DNA of 64,000 nucleotides. Source: Thiobacillus sp. UBA3361 (GTDB taxonomy: Bacteria > Pseudomonadota > Gammaproteobacteria > Burkholderiales > Thiobacillaceae). Location: assembly GCA_002360535.1 (NCBI GenBank), contig DEQR01000041.1, forward strand, positions 1 through 64,000. The letters are read 5' to 3'. This document shows positions 44,343 through 52,875 of this stretch, one piece after another (the stretch's first letter is position 1; each line of letters opens with the position of its first letter). The notes beneath the pieces are model-generated. The model was not told the DNA's origin, did no database searches, and saw only the letters and a list, made by a program, of their open reading frames with translations. Made by a program: the position numbers and the translations under genes.

Positions 44343-44566
44343 TTTTCTATCTCCTGTGCAGAGACTCTGGTGATCGGGGTTGCGGAGCCCCGCACGGGAC
44401 ATGCGGACAACCGACTCCTGAAAGGATCGTATCGCCGCCCAAAGCGGGAAGGCAAGACAAATCCGCGACAGAGGTCAGATTCGTCACACCCCGGCCGGCC
44501 TTTCCCCTCGGGCCTAGGGGAGCGGCTGATAGACTTGACCTGAGACAAGTGACAGGAAGGCCTAGG

Positions 44567-45853
44567 ATGCCCCCCAACAAACTCCACTGGCAGGTGCTCA
44601 TCGCCCTGGGGCTGGCAGCCGGCGCCGGCCTGGCCACCCGGGAGGACGGCAGCCTGCTGGGCCTGCCCGCCCTGGCCGTTTACGACTTCCTGGGCAGCCT
44701 GTTCCTCAACGCCCTGAAGATGCTCATCGTGCCCCTCATCGTGGCCTCCATCATCGCCGGTCTAGCCAACAATCGGGGCATGTCGGGGCTGGGCCGGCTG
44801 GGTGGGAAGACCGTGGCCTGGTACCTGACCACCACCACCCTGGCGGTGCTGGTGGGCCTGCTTGCCCTTAACCTGGTCCAACCTGGTGTAGTGGATGGCC
44901 AGCCGGCCAAGGATCGCCTGGGCCTGGCGGCGGAAACCGGCGCGGTGATGGAGAAGGTGGCGGGCCGGGACAGCGGCGACCTCATTGAGATCGTGCTGCG
45001 CATGGTGCCGCCCAACATCGTCAGCGCCGCGGCGGAGGGCCAGATGCTGGGCCTCATCACCTTCAGCCTGCTGTTCGGCTACTTCATCACCCGACTGCCC
45101 GACGAGCTGGGCCAACACCAGCGCAGTTTCTGGGAGGGCTTCGCCCAGGTGATGCTGAAGATCACGGAACTGGTGATGCGATTCGCCCCCATCGGCGTGT
45201 TCGGCCTGGTGGCCAAGGTGGTGGCCACCTCGGGCCTGGAGGCCTTCCGCCCCCTCGCGGGTTTCTTCTTCACCGTGCTGGCGGCCCTGGCCATCCACAT
45301 GTTCGTGGTGCTGCCCCTGCTGCTGAAGCTGGTGGGCCGGGTCAGTCCCGTGCGCCACTTCCAGGCCATGTCCCCTGCCCTGCTCACGGCGTTCTCCACC
45401 GCCTCCTCTTCCGCCACCCTGCCCCTCACCATGGACTGCGTGGAAAAGCGGGCGGGGGTGTCGGAACGCACCTCCTCCTTCGTCCTGCCCCTGGGGGCCA
45501 CGGTGAACATGGACGGCACCGCCCTGTACGAGTGCGCGGCGGTGCTGTTCATCGCCCAGGCCTACGGCGTGGAGTTGGGCTTCGTGCAGCAGTTGACGGT
45601 GGTGGTCCTGGCCCTGCTCACCTCCATCGGCGTGGCGGGCATTCCCGCCGCCAGCCTGGTGGCCATCACCCTCATCCTCACCCACTTCGGCCTGCCCGCC
45701 GAGGCCATCGGCCTCATCCTGGCCACGGACCGGGTGCTGGACATGTGCCGCACCAGCGTCAACGTGTTCTCCGACGCCTGCGGCGCCGTGGTGATTGCCC
45801 GCTCGGAAGGGGAAAGACCTCTGACCGAAGAGGATGGGCGGAAGCCTCAGTAG
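44567..45853 (+). CDS. Dicarboxylate/amino acid:cation symporter (DAACS family)
   Basis: A 428-aa membrane protein starting behind AGGAAGG. The first helices (LLGLPALAVYDFLGSLFLNA then LKMLIVPLIVASIIAGLA), the serine-rich hairpin STASSSATLPLT and the NMDGT cation-substrate motif (GATVNMDGTALYECA) match the glutamate/aspartate/C4-dicarboxylate symporters GltP and DctA. Substrate specificity cannot be assigned; proximity to a TRAP C4-dicarboxylate system favours an acid. The last 7 bases overlap the convergent SLC13 permease gene. Confidence 0.9.
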   Translation: MPPNKLHWQVLIALGLAAGAGLATREDGSLLGLPALAVYDFLGSLFLNALKMLIVPLIVASIIAGLANNRGMSGLGRLGGKTVAWYLTTTTLAVLVGLLALNLVQPGVVDGQPAKDRLGLAAETGAVMEKVAGRDSGDLIEIVLRMVPPNIVSAAAEGQMLGLITFSLLFGYFITRLPDELGQHQRSFWEGFAQVMLKITELVMRFAPIGVFGLVAKVVATSGLEAFRPLAGFFFTVLAALAIHMFVVLPLLLKLVGRVSPVRHFQAMSPALLTAFSTASSSATLPLTMDCVEKRAGVSERTSSFVLPLGATVNMDGTALYECAAVLFIAQAYGVELGFVQQLTVVVLALLTSIGVAGIPAASLVAITLILTHFGLPAEAIGLILATDRVLDMCRTSVNVFSDACGAVVIARSEGERPLTEEDGRKPQ

Positions 45854-47802
45854 ACCAGGTTCAGCATCAGCATCATCACGGCCAGGAACAGCACAGTCAT
45901 GATGCCGCCGGCCCGCATATAGTCCGCCACCCGGTAACCGCCGGGACCCATGGTCAGGGCATTGACCTGGTGGGTGGGCAGGAAGAAGGAATTGGACGTG
46001 GCCAGGGCCACGGTGAGGGCGAACACCGCCGGGTTGGCGCCTGCCCCAATCGCAATATTGACCGCCAAGGGCACCAGCAGCACCGTGGCACCCACATTGG
46101 ACATGACCAGGGTGAAGAAGGTGGCCAGGGCGGCGATGGCCAACTGCAGCACCCAGGTGGGCACGCCGCCCAGCAGGCTCAGGGTCTGCTGGGCGATCCA
46201 GGCGGCGGTGCCGCTGGTCTCCACCGCCAGGCCCAGGGGGATCAGGCTGGCCAGCAGGAACACGGACTTCCAGCTCACCGCCTGGTAGGCCTCGTCGATG
46301 CGCAGCACGCCGGACAGGATCATGCCGATGGCACCGGTCATGAGGGCGATGGACAGGCGGATGTCGGTGAACAGAACCATGAACAGGGCCACGCCGAAGA
46401 ACGTCAGGGCCGGCACCACCTTGTGGGGCCGCAGTTCCTCGTGGGGATACTCGGTGGTGATGACGGCGAAGTCACGGTCCTTCTCCAGGTGGGCCAGGGC
46501 CTCCCAGGTGGTGTGCACGATGAGGGCGTCGCCGGCCTTCAGGGGCAGGTCGCGGATGCCCTCCCCCTCACGCAATGTGTCGCCGCCCCGGTGCAGGGCC
46601 ACCATGGCGATGCCGTAGGTCTTGCGCATCCACAGGTCCCGGGCGCTCTTGCCGATGAGGTGGGAGCGGGGTGGGATCACCACCTCGGCGATGCCGGCCT
46701 TGGTGGTCGCCAGGGATTCGGCGAAGGTCTCCAGGTCGTCCCGCAGTTCCAGCCTGTTGTCGGCGATGAAGCGCTGCATGTTTTCCGGGGAAGCCAGCAG
46801 GCCCATCACCATGCCCGCCTGGATGCCCACGTCCCGGGCCAGACTGCCGGGGCCCACCCGCAGCTCCTCGCTGCTGCGCTGGGCGGCGATGACCCGCACC
46901 TTCCACGTCGTCTCCAGTTCGTCGAACAGCTTGCCGATGAGGGGGGAATTGGCCGGCACCACCGCCTCGAAAAGGCCGTAGTCCAGGCCGTAGAGGTCCT
47001 GGAAATACTTCATGGTGTTGGTGCCGCTGGTGACCCCCTCGCTCTTGCCGGTGGGTAGGACGAAACGCCCGGCCAGGACGAAGTAGGCGATGCCGGCCAC
47101 GAGCAGGGCCACGCCGATGGGGGTCACGGAGAACAGGGACCAGGTCTCCATCTGCTGTTCCGGTGGCAGGGCCTGGTTGGAGGTGAGGATCAGGTCGTTG
47201 AGCAGGATCAGGGGACTGGAGCCCACCATGGTGATGGTGCCTCCCAGGATGGCGCAGAAGCCCATGGGCATGAGCAGGCGGGACATGGGCAGGCCGGTGC
47301 GGGCGGAGATGCGGCCCACCACCGGCAGGAACAGGGCAGCCGCCCCCACGTTCTGCATGAAGCTGGAGATGAAGCCCACGGTGCCGGAGATGGCGGGGAT
47401 GATGCGGGCCTCGGTCTGGCCCGCCAGCTTCAGGATGGTGCCCGCCACCTGGGTCATGAGGCCGGTCTTGTCCAGACCGGCGCCGATGATCATGACGGCG
47501 ATGATGGACATGACCGCATTACTGGAAAATCCCCGGAACAGTTCGGAAGCGGGCACCAAGGGATTGGCCAGGCCCAGCAGGTCGCTGAAGCCGCTGATGA
47601 GGCCCAGCAGCACCATGACGCTCACCGCCGCCACGTCCACCCCCACCACCTCGAAGGCGAACAGGAACACGGTGAGGAGGAGGATGCCCATGACCACGGC
47701 GATCTCCACGCTGGGCACCGCGCTGGCGGCCATGGCGCCGATGGCTATGAAGATGAGGGCGGCGGCGAGGGTCTTGGGGTTTGGGGCGGACAAGGGCTTC
47801 AT
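45847..47802 (-). CDS. SLC13/DASS-family anion permease with RCK (TrkA-C) domains
   Basis: A 651-aa membrane protein. The N-terminal half-transporter (SVEIAVVMGILLLTVFLFAF through FMQNVGAAALFLPVVGRI) and C-terminal half (LVMSNVGATVLLVPLAVNIA) flank a cytoplasmic pair of RCK C-domains (GPGSLARDVGIQAGMVMG and IPPRSHLIGKSARDLWMRK). This composition is found in bacterial permeases for sulfate or dicarboxylates. The chosen start is ATG 47802; an in-frame TTG at 47817 lacks any advantage. It faces the DAACS gene tail to tail. Confidence 0.87.
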   Translation of the reverse strand: MKPLSAPNPKTLAAALIFIAIGAMAASAVPSVEIAVVMGILLLTVFLFAFEVVGVDVAAVSVMVLLGLISGFSDLLGLANPLVPASELFRGFSSNAVMSIIAVMIIGAGLDKTGLMTQVAGTILKLAGQTEARIIPAISGTVGFISSFMQNVGAAALFLPVVGRISARTGLPMSRLLMPMGFCAILGGTITMVGSSPLILLNDLILTSNQALPPEQQMETWSLFSVTPIGVALLVAGIAYFVLAGRFVLPTGKSEGVTSGTNTMKYFQDLYGLDYGLFEAVVPANSPLIGKLFDELETTWKVRVIAAQRSSEELRVGPGSLARDVGIQAGMVMGLLASPENMQRFIADNRLELRDDLETFAESLATTKAGIAEVVIPPRSHLIGKSARDLWMRKTYGIAMVALHRGGDTLREGEGIRDLPLKAGDALIVHTTWEALAHLEKDRDFAVITTEYPHEELRPHKVVPALTFFGVALFMVLFTDIRLSIALMTGAIGMILSGVLRIDEAYQAVSWKSVFLLASLIPLGLAVETSGTAAWIAQQTLSLLGGVPTWVLQLAIAALATFFTLVMSNVGATVLLVPLAVNIAIGAGANPAVFALTVALATSNSFFLPTHQVNALTMGPGGYRVADYMRAGGIMTVLFLAVMMLMLNLVY

Positions 47803-47859
47803 CGGCTGGGCGGGCAAATTAGTATTTTAACAAATACAAATCGGCGGCCGCCGACCCCC

Positions 47860-48522
47860 TCAGTCTGCCCGCAGGCTGATCACCGGCCAGCCCCGCCCCT
47901 GGGCATGCCGGCGCAGGGTCTCGTCCGGGTCCACCGCCACCGGGTTGCCCACCCGCTCCATGAGGGGCAGGTCGTTGTGGGAATCGGAATAGAACCAGCT
48001 CTCGGTCACCGCCGACCAGTCCGCGCCCCGCTCAGCCAGCCAGTCCTCCAGGCGGCGCACCTTGCCTTCCTTGAAGGAGGGGGTGCCGGCCACGTTGCCG
48101 GTGAACTCGCCGTCCACCCGCTCGGGTTCGGTGGCGATGAGGTGGTCCACCCCCAGGTGGGCGGCGATGGGGGCGGTGACGAAGCTGTTGGTGGCGGTGA
48201 TGATCACCCGGGTGTGGTCCCGGTGCCGGTCCAGCAGCGCCGCCGTGCCGGGGGCGATCATGGGGATCACCCGGGTGGCCATGTACTCCCGGTGCCAGGC
48301 GTCCAGCTGGGTGCGGGGATGGCGCGAAAGGGGGCGCAGCTGGAATTCCAGGAACTCGTGGATGTCCAACGTACCGGCCTTGTACTGATCGTAGAAGGCC
48401 TGGTTGCGTGCTTCATACACCTCCCGGTCCAGCACCCCCTTGTGGATCAGGAACTGGGCCCACTCGAAGTCCGAGTCACCGGCGAGCAGGGTGTTGTCCA
48501 GGTCGAACAGGGCAAGTTTCAT
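47860..48522 (-). CDS. HAD-superfamily phosphatase (SerB-like, HAD-IB)
   Basis: A 220-aa hydrolase with motif I DLDNTLLAGDSD (residues 6-17, nucleophile and acid Asp), motif II ITATNS, motif III lysine near FKEGK and motif IV YSDSHNDLPLME. The helical cap lies between motifs I and II. Proteins like this are often named phosphoserine phosphatase-like; some act on lipid or sugar phosphates. It is divergent from the CbiM-like permease gene. Confidence 0.85.
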   Translation of the reverse strand: MKLALFDLDNTLLAGDSDFEWAQFLIHKGVLDREVYEARNQAFYDQYKAGTLDIHEFLEFQLRPLSRHPRTQLDAWHREYMATRVIPMIAPGTAALLDRHRDHTRVIITATNSFVTAPIAAHLGVDHLIATEPERVDGEFTGNVAGTPSFKEGKVRRLEDWLAERGADWSAVTESWFYSDSHNDLPLMERVGNPVAVDPDETLRRHAQGRGWPVISLRAD

Positions 48523-48578
48523 TGGCCTAGGTGTATTAGTAGTTTCTAAAATGCCGGGCAGTATAGCCGAGGGTGAAC

Positions 48579-49241
48579 ATGAACACTGTTTCCAACCTGA
48601 TCCCCGCCACCTGGTCCGTGGCCCTCTGGTCGGCTCTGCTGCTGATCGCCGTATTCATGGCCAGACGCTGCGCCTGGCGCATGCTGGCCGACAGGGACAA
48701 TCTCAACGTCTTCCTGGGCGCCACGGTGGCCGTGCTGGGCCTGTGGCTGATCAAGACCGGCATCAAGCCCGGCCTGCATTTCCATCTGCTGGGAGCCACC
48801 GCCCTGACCCTCATGTTCCGGCCCGGCTTCGCCTTGCTGGCGATGGGCCTGGTGACGCTGGCCGTCACCCTGCTGTCCGGCCAGTACGCCGCCCTGCCGG
48901 CCAACGTACTGATCATGGGCGCGGTGCCGGTGGCCGTGAGTTGGGCCATCTTCCGCCTGGCCGATCGCCACTTCACCAACCATCTGTTCGTCTATATCTT
49001 CGTCAACGCCTTCTTCGGCGCGGCCCTGGCCATTGCTGCCGTTGGCTTCGCCTCGACGGGTTTCGCCGCCGCCGTCGGCGCCTACCCGCTGGACTACCTG
49101 CTGGACGAATACCTGCCCTACTACCTGCTCATGGCCTGGGCCGAGGCCTTCGCCACCGGCATGCTGATCACCCTGATGGTGGTCTATAAGCCCGAATGGG
49201 TGGCCACCTTCGACGACCGGCGCTACCTGTTCAACAAATAG
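48579..49241 (+). CDS. CbiM-like energy-coupling factor permease
   Basis: A 220-aa protein with six hydrophobic helices, and segments GLHFHLLGATALTLMFRPGF, FVYIFVNAFFGAALA, DEYLPYYLLMAWAEAFATGM and VATFDDRRYLFNK that characterise a CbiM-related family in betaproteobacteria. The canonical N-terminal metal motif MHIPDG of CbiM is absent. Cobalt or nickel uptake by CbiM homologues requires other ECF subunits, which are not nearby. The ATG at 48579 was preferred over the GTG 6 bases upstream. Confidence 0.75.
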   Translation: MNTVSNLIPATWSVALWSALLLIAVFMARRCAWRMLADRDNLNVFLGATVAVLGLWLIKTGIKPGLHFHLLGATALTLMFRPGFALLAMGLVTLAVTLLSGQYAALPANVLIMGAVPVAVSWAIFRLADRHFTNHLFVYIFVNAFFGAALAIAAVGFASTGFAAAVGAYPLDYLLDEYLPYYLLMAWAEAFATGMLITLMVVYKPEWVATFDDRRYLFNK

Positions 49242-49309
49242 CGGCACACGCCGTCCGCCCGGCGGCCACGCCTTCGTCCCGTCCAAGGCCCCGGCGGAAG
49301 GGGCCGATC

Positions 49310-49948
49310 TCACCTGCCGGGCAAGAATTCCATGAGCTGCCCGAGCAAGGCTTCATGATCGAACTCCCGCCCGCCCACGGCGCGTCGGACAACCCGGCCC
49401 TGGGCATCCACCACGAAGGTGGTGGGCAGGCCCTTCACCTTCCAGCGCTGCATGGCGGCGCTGTCCCTGTCCAGCAGCAGGGGGAAGGACGGTGCCGGCT
49501 CCAGTTGGCCGGTGAAGGAGAACACCGTGTCCGCGTCCTCTCCCACGTCCACGGCGATGACCGCCAGACCCTTGTCCGCCAGGCGCTGGCGCAAACGCTC
49601 CAGGGACGGCATCTCCCGGCGGCAGGGTGGGCACCAGGTGGCCCAGAAATTCACCACCACCACCCGACCCCTCAGGTCCGCCAGGTCGTGGACCCTGCCG
49701 TCCAGGTCTGGCAGCTTCAGGGCCGGGGCGGCATAGGGTTGGGCGATGGGGGTGAGGGCGTGGGTCAGGGGAGGCAGGTCATCGGCGCGGACGTGAATGC
49801 AGGCCAGGGCGGCCAGCAGCGCCAGGCCCCGGCGGCGCCATCCTCCCCTTTTGAAAAAGGGGGATCGAGGGGGATTCCGGCCGTTGTGGTCCCGGGTGGC
49901 AGGCTCGAATCCCCCCTGCCCCCCTTTTGCAAAGGGGGGAAAGGCCAT
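49310..49948 (-). CDS. TlpA/ResA-like thioredoxin-fold protein with repeat-derived N-terminus
   Basis: A 212-aa protein. The thioredoxin fold begins about residue 65 (YAAPALKLPDLDGRVHDLAD), with active site NFWATWCPPCRREMP and the cis-Pro loop VKGLPTTFVV. Such proteins reduce disulfides in the periplasm, often during cytochrome c maturation. A signal-like stretch (RRRGLALLAALACIHVRADD) lies near residue 40-60, but the first 40 residues are encoded by an intergenic repeat and no ATG or GTG occurs after it. The ATG at 49948 sits one base past the preceding stop; another at 49969 overlaps that gene. Confidence 0.75.
   Translation of the reverse strand: MAFPPFAKGGQGGFEPATRDHNGRNPPRSPFFKRGGWRRRGLALLAALACIHVRADDLPPLTHALTPIAQPYAAPALKLPDLDGRVHDLADLRGRVVVVNFWATWCPPCRREMPSLERLRQRLADKGLAVIAVDVGEDADTVFSFTGQLEPAPSFPLLLDRDSAAMQRWKVKGLPTTFVVDAQGRVVRRAVGGREFDHEALLGQLMEFLPGR
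49843..49945. repeat. Pair of inverted intergenic repeats within the TlpA-like gene start
   Basis: Two copies of the same element lie head to head. The first (49843-49878) has TCCCC, a TTTTGAAAAAGGGGG hairpin and ends GAGGGGGATT; the second (49909-49945) is its near reverse complement, from AATCCCCCC to the CCCCCTTTTGCAAAGGGGG hairpin. Elements of this form are scattered between genes in many bacteria. Here the pair is translated as the N-terminus of the thioredoxin-like protein. Confidence 0.7.
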
Positions 49949-49949
49949 A

Positions 49950-50510
49950 TCAAGGCGCGCAGCGCACATCGGTCAGCCCTCCTTCATAGGTCTTGTCCGC
50001 CACCCGCCAGCGGGCCGCCAGATCGAAACGCGCCCCCGGCGGGAGGCCCACGGCCAGCATGCCCTGGTTCCACTCCCCCGGCTCGTATTCCTGCTCCGGG
50101 GGGAACTGGGCCCAGCGGAAGGCGATGCGGGCGGCTTCCGGCAGGCCCCGTTGCTGCCACAGGGCCATCCAGTCCTCCACGGGCCTCAGGGGGAGCTCCC
50201 CGCCCGCCACCCCCAGGCGCCAGTCCCGGAGGGCGAAGGCCACGGCCCCCGGCGCGGCGTCGTTGCGCAGCACGGTCATGAAGACGCAGGCCGTGGCGTA
50301 GGGCTCCACGTCCCCGGCGCCGAAGCCCCGGTTGAGGTAGAAGGCCCGCGCCTGGTCCGGCAGGATCTGGGTGAGGCGCAGGGTGACGCCCTGGGCCCGT
50401 GTCTCCCAGGTCCGGGCCCCCGTGTCCGGGTCCGTGCGCTGTTCCTGGGCACCCTGGGCCAGAATGGGGACCAGCAGCGCCAGGGCCGATGCCGTTCCGC
50501 GCGGGTTCAT
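49950..50510 (-). CDS. Exported protein of unknown function
   Basis: A 186-aa protein starting at 50510 behind GGAGGGG. It has a short leader (ASALALLVPILAQGAQEQ) and a mature part rich in beta segments (GVTLRLTQILPDQARAFYLN, AVAFALRDWRLGVAGG, FDLAARWRVADKTYEGGLTD) with two cysteines (TACVFM, DVRCAP). I do not recognise the family. It is followed at one base by the thioredoxin-like gene, so a periplasmic protein with disulfide dependence is possible. Confidence 0.6.
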   Translation of the reverse strand: MNPRGTASALALLVPILAQGAQEQRTDPDTGARTWETRAQGVTLRLTQILPDQARAFYLNRGFGAGDVEPYATACVFMTVLRNDAAPGAVAFALRDWRLGVAGGELPLRPVEDWMALWQQRGLPEAARIAFRWAQFPPEQEYEPGEWNQGMLAVGLPPGARFDLAARWRVADKTYEGGLTDVRCAP

Positions 50511-50648
50511 TCCCCCTCCGGCGGGGCATTGGGAAAACGGGACGGGGACATGGCGGTTCCCTTTGGTCGATGACGGCGGAAGTCTAGCAGCCCGCCGGCG
50601 TTGAATGCCCATAGCCCGGTGGAACGTAGCCGGGGGCGGCGCGGGCGA

Positions 50649-51527
50649 TCAACGTCCCCATCGGTTGCGCTCGATCTGGCGTTTCAACTCGGTGTCCTCT
50701 TCCTCGAACGTGCCGGTGATGTCGCTGGGATGGCAATCCGGCGAGCGTTCCTCGCGTACCTGCGCCGGTGGGATGGACGGCGGCGGCGGCGAGGCGCCGT
50801 CCCAGGCGAAGGGGTTCCTGAACGCCGGCGGGTCTGGCAGGCAGTCGTATTTGTAGGACGGCGGCCAGCCCGTCTCGTAGGGCAGGAAGGAAATGGTCTG
50901 CTCGAACACCAGGGGCTTGCCGCCGGGGGTGGGCGGCAGCGGCGGCATGGCCTGGATCGCCTTGCGGGCCAGTTCAGAAGCCTTGGCCGAGGTGGACCAC
51001 AGCTCCTCCGCCCGGGCCAGGCTGCCGTCCGGGTTGATGGTGATGCGGAAACGCACCTGGCCCTGGTCCGGCCCTTCCACGGCGGTGCCCATCATGCTGC
51101 GGACCTGCTGGCCCCAGGCATTGCGATAGCGCTTGCCGTTCTTGAGGGTGTAGGTGGAGGCGAGTTGCCATTCCTCGGCGGAAGGGGCGGGGGGCGCGGC
51201 CAGGGAGGCGGGCGTCTTGGGAACCTCGACCGGCGGCGGCTCGGGGGCGGGCCGGGATTCTTCCCGGGGGGGCGGGGGTTCGCGCTTGGGCTTCCGGACT
51301 TCCTCGGGCGGCAGTGGCGGGGGCGGCAGCTCGATCAACCGGGCGTCGAGGGGGAGCGGCGCCGGCGGGCGGGGCCCATGCACCTCCGGGCCGGGCATGA
51401 GGCCGGCTCCGGCCCACAGGCCCAGCAGCCCCACCAACACCGCGCCGGGCAGGGTGATGGGCAGGCGCCGCCAGGGGCTGTCCAGGCGCCAGTCGAAGCC
51501 GGCCCCGGGGGCCGTCTCAGTGGCCAC
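50649..51527 (-). CDS. tonB: TonB-family energy transducer
   Basis: A 292-aa protein starting with GTG at 51527, overlapping the exbD stop by 11 bases. One N-terminal helix (LPGAVLVGLLGLWAGAGL) precedes a Pro/Glu/Lys-rich linker (EEVRKPKREPPPPREE) and a TonB-like C-terminal domain (QVRFRITINPDGSLARAEEL). An extra Pro/Asp/Glu-rich C-terminal tail of about 60 residues follows the TonB domain. It transfers inner-membrane proton energy to outer-membrane transporters with ExbB-ExbD. Confidence 0.82.
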   Translation of the reverse strand: MATETAPGAGFDWRLDSPWRRLPITLPGAVLVGLLGLWAGAGLMPGPEVHGPRPPAPLPLDARLIELPPPPLPPEEVRKPKREPPPPREESRPAPEPPPVEVPKTPASLAAPPAPSAEEWQLASTYTLKNGKRYRNAWGQQVRSMMGTAVEGPDQGQVRFRITINPDGSLARAEELWSTSAKASELARKAIQAMPPLPPTPGGKPLVFEQTISFLPYETGWPPSYKYDCLPDPPAFRNPFAWDGASPPPPSIPPAQVREERSPDCHPSDITGTFEEEDTELKRQIERNRWGR

Positions 51528-51921
51528 TTTGGACGGCGATGAGGAAGTGCTTCGCGCCCGCCTCCCGGGCCTTGAGCATGGCCTGGACCAGGACGCCGTT
51601 GGTGGAGGCGTTGTCGGCGGCGACCATGACGCTTGGGTCGGCGGGGTCCAGCAGGGGCTTCAGCGTGCGGGCCAGGGTTTCCAGGGTGACCGGCGTCTTG
51701 TTCAGGAACAATTTGCTGTCCGGCGTCACCGTCAGCGTCACCGGCGGTTGCTTCTCCACCGGCGTCGCCGCGCCCTTGGGCAGATCGACCTGGACGGTGT
51801 TCAGGTGCTTCAGGGTCAGGGACGCCAGCATGAAGGTGGCCAGCAGGAAGAACATCACGTCGATCATGGGGATGATCTCGATGCGCCCGCGCTTGGGCTG
51901 GCGGCTTCCGCGCAGCTTCAT
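51517..51921 (-). CDS. exbD: ExbD-type proton channel subunit
   Basis: A 134-aa protein with a short cytoplasmic start (MKLRGSRQPKRGRIEIIPMI), one helix containing the functional Asp (PMIDVMFFLLATFMLA), and a periplasmic domain (VTLTVTPDSKLFLNKTPV). The ATG overlaps the exbB stop by 4 bases. It is the counterpart of the upstream ExbB protein in energising TonB. Confidence 0.88.
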   Translation of the reverse strand: MKLRGSRQPKRGRIEIIPMIDVMFFLLATFMLASLTLKHLNTVQVDLPKGAATPVEKQPPVTLTVTPDSKLFLNKTPVTLETLARTLKPLLDPADPSVMVAADNASTNGVLVQAMLKAREAGAKHFLIAVQSGH

Positions 51922-52574
51922 GACGCAATCACCTGGCCGGCGCCGGCTTCCTGGGCATCCAGGCGGATGTGGTCCACCAGGCGCGTGCCCAGGCGCTCCA
52001 TCTCGTCCAGCATCTGGGCTTGCAGGCGGGTCAGGTAATTGAAGCCGAACAGGGCCACCAGGGCGATGAGCAGGCCCACCGCCGTGGCGATGAGGGCCTC
52101 GGCCACCCCGGCGGTGACGCCCCCCGGGTTCACCAAGCCGTCGGGGCCGATGAGCTGGAAGGACTGCATCATGCCGAAGATGGTGCCCAACAGGCCCAGC
52201 AGGGGCGCTGCGGTGATCACCGTGTCCAGCACCCACATGCCCCGGCCCAAGGCCTTCTCGATCTGCTGGGCCTCGTCCCCGGCCCGGGATTCCACCCACC
52301 AGGCGGGCTTGGCGCGGTTGTCCATGATGACCCGGAAGAAGCGGCCGAAGTAGTTGTGCTGCCCGAGTTCGGTGAGTTGCCGGTCCAGCTCGGCCCAGTC
52401 GAAGCCGTAGGTCTCCACCAGCTGACGCAGGGCCTCTGGCAGCCGGGCGTGGCGGCGATAGACGATGGCCTTGTCCAGCATCACCACCAGGGCGGCCAGG
52501 GCCAGGGCCAGCAGGGGGTAGATGATGACGCCGCCGTGCCGGAGCACCTCCAGGGCGGATTGCAGGTCTTGCAT
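51918..52574 (-). CDS. exbB: ExbB-type proton channel subunit (MotA/TolQ/ExbB)
   Basis: A 218-aa membrane protein behind GGAGG. Three helices are visible: VIIYPLLALALAALVVMLDK, TVITAAPLLGLLGTIFGMMQ and ATAVGLLIALVALFGFNYL, with the conserved loop GGVTAGVAEALIATA. It forms the pentameric proton channel with ExbD. First gene of the exbB-exbD-tonB operon. No TonB-dependent receptor is encoded within the window. Confidence 0.9.
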   Translation of the reverse strand: MQDLQSALEVLRHGGVIIYPLLALALAALVVMLDKAIVYRRHARLPEALRQLVETYGFDWAELDRQLTELGQHNYFGRFFRVIMDNRAKPAWWVESRAGDEAQQIEKALGRGMWVLDTVITAAPLLGLLGTIFGMMQSFQLIGPDGLVNPGGVTAGVAEALIATAVGLLIALVALFGFNYLTRLQAQMLDEMERLGTRLVDHIRLDAQEAGAGQVIAS

Positions 52575-52875
52575 CGCTTGCCTCCATCGAAAGAGGGGTG
52601 TGAGTTCGCTGGCACGCCTCATCCCGACTGAACCCACGGCGGCGCCGGGGATCGAAACGGGGCTTGCAAAGTCGCACGTCCATGCATAGCGCACGCCCAT
52701 TGGAGTGGGCCGCGCCAGTCTAGGGCAGATGGCTTGACCCGGCCATGGATCAAGACAACCAATGCGCCTGCCGCTTCCATACCACGACGTGACCGGACCC
52801 GGCGAACCATGGCTGGGCCGACGGCCGACCGATATCATCCGATCCATTCTCCCGTCCAATTCACGCCGTCCCGCC

